From: Clostridium sp. CAG:169
GTDB taxonomy: Bacteria; Bacillota; Clostridia; Oscillospirales; Ruminococcaceae
Assembly (NCBI GenBank): GCA_000435195.1
Contig: FR880264.1
Location: 1-9,124 of the forward strand
DNA length: 9,124 bases
Direction: 5' to 3'
The first letter of the stretch is position 1, and each line of letters opens with the position of its first letter. The notes beneath the pieces were generated by a model. The model did not search any database and was not told the DNA's origin. It saw only the letters and a list, made by a program, of their open reading frames with translations. This document shows, piece after piece, positions 6,923 to 9,124 of this stretch. The translations under genes and the position numbers were made by a program.

Positions 6923-7758
6923 TTTATTCTCCTTTTGATAGCTTTGGGATTGTTTAGATTTGCTGGTAACCCCCGATATTGCAAATATTCTTCAAAAGAA
7001 GAGAGCTTTTTGCGTTTTCCATTGACGAGAACTTCAATTTTACCGAAATTTATCCAATAGTCATCAAATAGTTCTTCTCCCGCTTTTGCAAATACACCAT
7101 TGCCATTTACTATGTCCTCAATTTTTTGGATACTGCCAATATTGGCTGTATTACCACTTCCGCCTTTATCACTTGCAATTTTCCATTTTTCTTCGGCAAA
7201 AAATAAGAAGTTGGTAATGACCGCAGGGATATGTTCGATTTCATCAAGAGAGTAGATATGAGTTTCTTCGTTTTTATCTAGTGATGTTCTTGAATAGATA
7301 ATCCCCAAACAAAAGTGAGCGCTGTAATCATCGTATGGATATTGGATGTTTTTGGTACTGGTCCTATTGATAAAATATTCTCCATGAGAACCAAGGGTAA
7401 ACCCGTTACAGAATCCTGGATAGTTATTATCACGATATGTGGTTTTTAAATCTACAGCAAATTTGATATTTCGATTTTTCTTACAGATAAATGTTAAATC
7501 GGGATACCAATTTTGAAATGTAGCAAGCTCGACATCATATCCAATACTGTTAGCAAAAGAAAGAAAATGGGGGAATAAATGGAGTTCAAGTACTTTTGAA
7601 ATGATTTTAGTATCAGACGAAATCATGTAGATGTTTTTAAAAATATCTATAAATCCGCGTATATTCCAATCGTCACCCGTAGAGATACGATCAGTTAAGG
7701 TTGTTGCAAAATGTTTCAGTTTTATTCCAAAATCAATTTTTTCGACTTCATTTTTCAT
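6919..7758 (-). CDS. EcoRV-like type II restriction endonuclease (predicted GATATC)
   Basis: This 279-residue protein is a recognisable homologue of R.EcoRV, a homodimeric PD-(D/E)XK nuclease that cuts GATATC bluntly. SSDTK (47-51) and Glu58 match EcoRV K38 and E45 at an offset of 13. The active site follows at the same offset: Asp87 in YPDLTF, then Asp103 and Lys105 in VDLKTTY, against EcoRV D74, D90 and K92. The minor-groove Q-loop reads FQNWYPD where EcoRV has QQNHYPD. The major-groove recognition loop GSGNTAN at 200-206 is nearly identical to EcoRV 182-188 (GSGNTTN). TKNIQYPYDDY and the C-terminal DDYWINF also agree. The chain is about 35 residues longer than EcoRV, mainly at the two ends and in an insert near 110-116. 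ATG 7758 is preferred over the in-frame TTG 7767, which is too close to the SD. Confidence 0.95.
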   Translation of the reverse strand: MKNEVEKIDFGIKLKHFATTLTDRISTGDDWNIRGFIDIFKNIYMISSDTKIISKVLELHLFPHFLSFANSIGYDVELATFQNWYPDLTFICKKNRNIKFAVDLKTTYRDNNYPGFCNGFTLGSHGEYFINRTSTKNIQYPYDDYSAHFCLGIIYSRTSLDKNEETHIYSLDEIEHIPAVITNFLFFAEEKWKIASDKGGSGNTANIGSIQKIEDIVNGNGVFAKAGEELFDDYWINFGKIEVLVNGKRKKLSSFEEYLQYRGLPANLNNPKAIKRRIK

Positions 7759-7769
7759 TTGGAGCAATC

Positions 7770-7775
7770 CTCCTG
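7770..7775 (-). promoter_or_regulatory. Ribosome binding site that sets the endonuclease start
   Basis: A consensus AGGAGG on the minus strand is separated from ATG 7758 by 11 nt. The in-frame TTG at 7767 lies only 2 nt from this site, too close to be used, so the protein starts at the ATG. Confidence 0.7.
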
Positions 7776-7829
7776 TTTTTGTATACTTGTTACATTACAT
7801 CATAAAAAATTCCAATATCATACATATTA

Positions 7830-7858
7830 AGTATATCATAGCAAAAATGAGAAGACAA
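7830..7858 (-). promoter_or_regulatory. Promoter of the restriction-modification operon
   Basis: The minus strand carries TTGTCT (7858-7853), a 17-nt spacer and TATACT (7835-7830). A TGn sits directly before the -10 (TGATATACT). Matches to consensus are 4/6 and 5/6 plus the extended -10. Transcription would start near 7823 and run through the endonuclease into the methyltransferase, with a leader of about 65 nt. Confidence 0.65.
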
Positions 7859-7896
7859 CATCATCTTCAGAAACGCTTATTTTTACCACCTCTTTC

Positions 7897-7925
7897 TTGA
7901 ATCGGACCGGAAAGAATGATAGAAT
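7897..7925 (+). promoter_or_regulatory. Promoter of the phosphodiesterase operon
   Basis: TTGAAT (7897-7902), a 17-nt spacer and TAGAAT (7920-7925) match consensus at 4/6 and 5/6. A TGn precedes the -10 (TGATAGAAT). Its -35 is 38 bp from the -35 of the divergent restriction-modification promoter. The leader to ATG 7967 would be about 35 nt. Confidence 0.65.
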
Positions 7926-7966
7926 AAAAGCAGCAAACCACTTTTGCAACAGAAGGAGAGGACAGG

Positions 7967-8758
7967 ATGAAAGAGAAAGTGATTTTGATTTCAATAGATG
8001 GGATGAGACCGGATGGCTTTTTGCAGTGCGGACACCCCTTTGTCAAGCAGATGCTTGAGCAGTTCAGCTTCTGTTTACAGGCATGGTCGGTGGTTCCGCC
8101 TGTCACCCTGCCGTGCCACACCTCCATCTTTTACGGGGTGGAGCCAGCCCGACATGGCATCATCACCAATCAGTACCATCCGCCGGTTCGTCCGATCCGC
8201 GGACTGGCAGAGCAGCTGGAGGCAGCGGGCAGCATCAATGCGGCTTTTTATAACTGGGAGCCGATGCGCCACGTCTGGCAGTCGGGCAGCATGAAGTACA
8301 GTCTGTATGTGGATGCCTACCAGCAGGAGAACACAGATGCTTTTTTGACCGGTCAAGCCATCGACCTGATTGAGCGGGTGCAGCCGGATTTTGTCTATCT
8401 GTATCTGGTGGAGACCGACGACAAGGGTGGGCACGACTGCGGATGGATGACCGAAGAATATCTGCGGCGGGTAGCCAACGCCATCGACTGTGTGCAGCGG
8501 GTATTTGAGGCAGCAGGTGAAAACTACCATATTTTTGTGACAGCGGACCACGGCGGACACGGGCGCGACCACGGAGAGGACTGCCCGGAGGACATGACCA
8601 TCCCGATGTTCTTCTACGGAAGATGCTTTGAAAAGGGCAAACAGCTGGAAGGGCTGAATCTGATGGACCTTGCGCCGACCATCGCCTCGCTGATGGGGGC
8701 AAATCTTTCCCGCGAGTGGGAAGGAAACGATTGGACCGAGCGCTTACGAAAATCATAA
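7967..8758 (+). CDS. Type I phosphodiesterase / nucleotide pyrophosphatase-like protein (AlkP superfamily)
   Basis: This 263-residue metalloenzyme of the alkaline-phosphatase superfamily should hydrolyse a phosphodiester or phosphoanhydride with two metal ions, usually zinc. Asp11 in LISIDGMRPDGF is the first metal ligand. Thr47 in VTLPCHTS, followed by HGI, fits the nucleophile. Asp151 or Asp152 and His156 in ETDDKGGH, Asp194 and His195 in TADHGGHG, and His202 in RDHGE complete the site. There is no signal peptide, so it is probably cytoplasmic, and it lacks the large extra domains of secreted relatives. The true substrate (nucleotide, dinucleotide, phosphonate or sugar phosphate) cannot be told. 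ATG 7967 follows AAGGAG by 8 nt. The gene is the first of a two-gene plus-strand operon. Confidence 0.88.
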   Translation: MKEKVILISIDGMRPDGFLQCGHPFVKQMLEQFSFCLQAWSVVPPVTLPCHTSIFYGVEPARHGIITNQYHPPVRPIRGLAEQLEAAGSINAAFYNWEPMRHVWQSGSMKYSLYVDAYQQENTDAFLTGQAIDLIERVQPDFVYLYLVETDDKGGHDCGWMTEEYLRRVANAIDCVQRVFEAAGENYHIFVTADHGGHGRDHGEDCPEDMTIPMFFYGRCFEKGKQLEGLNLMDLAPTIASLMGANLSREWEGNDWTERLRKS

Positions 8759-8785
8759 ACCAGGAAAAGGAATGGGAATCTGAGA

Positions 8786-9094
8786 ATGAAAACATCAAAA
8801 AAATTTGCAATGATGCTGATGGGCAGTGAATATAACACCAAAAAGGATTATGTTGTGATGCAGACGGAATCGACCGAGACCCATATTTTTACCGTCAATA
8901 CCCCGGAGCAGGCGGTGGAGCTGGCAGGACAGCTGGCACAGCAGGGCTTTGGCGCAATCGAGGTGTGCGGCGCCTTTGGAAAGGAGCTTGCCGAGCGGAT
9001 GTTCCACGCAACAGGCGAGCGTGTCAGTGTGGGGTATGTCGTTTGCCCTCAGGAGCAAAAGGAGCTGTCCGACCGATTTTGGAGTCAGCCGTAA
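8786..9094 (+). CDS. Small DUF6506-like protein of unknown function
   Basis: This 102-residue protein has alternating strands and helices: KKFAMMLMG at the start, then HIFTVNTPEQAVELA, GFGAIEVCGAFG and a closing SVGYVVCP. I recognise the layout and the GAIEVCGAFG block as resembling the DUF6506 family of Clostridia, from memory and not from a search. No catalytic motif, membrane segment or signal peptide is visible; the compact alpha/beta look suggests a small cytoplasmic domain. It begins 27 nt after the phosphodiesterase stop with no promoter in the gap, so the two are probably co-transcribed. Its SD is weak, GGGAA 7 nt before the ATG or AGGAA further up, hinting at lower expression or reliance on upstream translation. 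Confidence 0.8.
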   Translation: MKTSKKFAMMLMGSEYNTKKDYVVMQTESTETHIFTVNTPEQAVELAGQLAQQGFGAIEVCGAFGKELAERMFHATGERVSVGYVVCPQEQKELSDRFWSQP

Positions 9095-9116
9095 CTTTGG
9101 ATAGCTGCTGCCGCTA

Positions 9117-9122
9117 TATAAT
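9117..9122 (+). promoter_or_regulatory. TATAAT hexamer at the right edge
   Basis: A perfect -10 hexamer lies 22 nt after the DUF6506-like stop codon. No acceptable -35 or TGn precedes it, and the window ends two bases later, so a promoter for a gene beyond the edge is only possible. Confidence 0.2.
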
Positions 9123-9124
9123 AG

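Noticed and set aside
7036..7066. Candidate internal promoter for the methyltransferase (TTGATG, 19-nt spacer, TAAAAT on the minus strand)
   Set aside because: The spacer is too long and no TGn is present. It is a weak match of a kind common in AT-rich coding DNA, so it was not listed as a feature.
6011..7758. A DpnII/MboI-type GATC system
   Set aside because: The methyltransferase belongs to the same broad D12 class as Dam, but the detailed blocks of both proteins, and the nuclease in particular, follow EcoRV.
6000..7791. ACTTGTT repeated directly at 6000-6006 and 7785-7791, flanking the restriction-modification genes
   Set aside because: A 7-bp match between two AT-rich stretches of this size is expected about half the time by chance, and no inverted ends or recombinase accompany it. 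It is not accepted as a target-site duplication or attachment site.
7759..7966. Small controller (C) protein gene for the restriction-modification system
   Set aside because: No open frame with a helix-turn-helix and ribosome binding site fits here, and no paired C-box-like repeats were found.

Overview
The window looks like a piece of chromosome from a Gram-positive anaerobe of the class Clostridia, possibly a gut Oscillospirales member. This rests on the gene content: a leucyl aminopeptidase, CutC, a cobaltochelatase of the anaerobic CbiK type, a small AlkP-superfamily phosphodiesterase and a DUF6506-like protein. Strong AGGAGG-type ribosome binding sites and moderately high GC (roughly 55-60 % by eye) fit as well. 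The exact taxon cannot be fixed from sequence alone.

Layout. Positions 1-4835 hold a minus-strand run, pepA (4835-3396), cutC (3371-2616) and a large transglutaminase-like protein (2530 to beyond the left edge). Gaps are 24 and 85 nt, and the only good promoter I see lies in front of pepA. Upstream of it, also on the minus strand, is cbiK (5846-4932), encoding a cobaltochelatase with an N-terminal export signal and its own extended -10 promoter. At 7967-9094 a plus-strand pair encodes a type I phosphodiesterase/nucleotide pyrophosphatase-like enzyme and a DUF6506-like small protein, again with its own promoter.

Between cbiK and the plus-strand pair sits a compact AT-rich island (about 5940-7860, roughly one third GC by eye). 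It carries only two genes, a restriction endonuclease and a DNA adenine methyltransferase. They match the EcoRV pair (R.EcoRV / M.EcoRV) closely, with catalytic and DNA-reading residues in place, so the predicted target is GATATC. I found no GATATC in the window. The two genes run in tandem, endonuclease first, with a 4-bp overlap and one clear promoter. As I recall, the classical EcoRV genes are divergent. The base composition and the position in the intergenic space of two divergent host genes suggest horizontal acquisition.

No tRNA, rRNA, CRISPR, insertion sequence or integrase was seen. No gene-free stretch exceeds about 210 bases. I see no wholly new system. The restriction-modification island, the two-transglutaminase-domain protein and the exported cobaltochelatase deserve the most attention.
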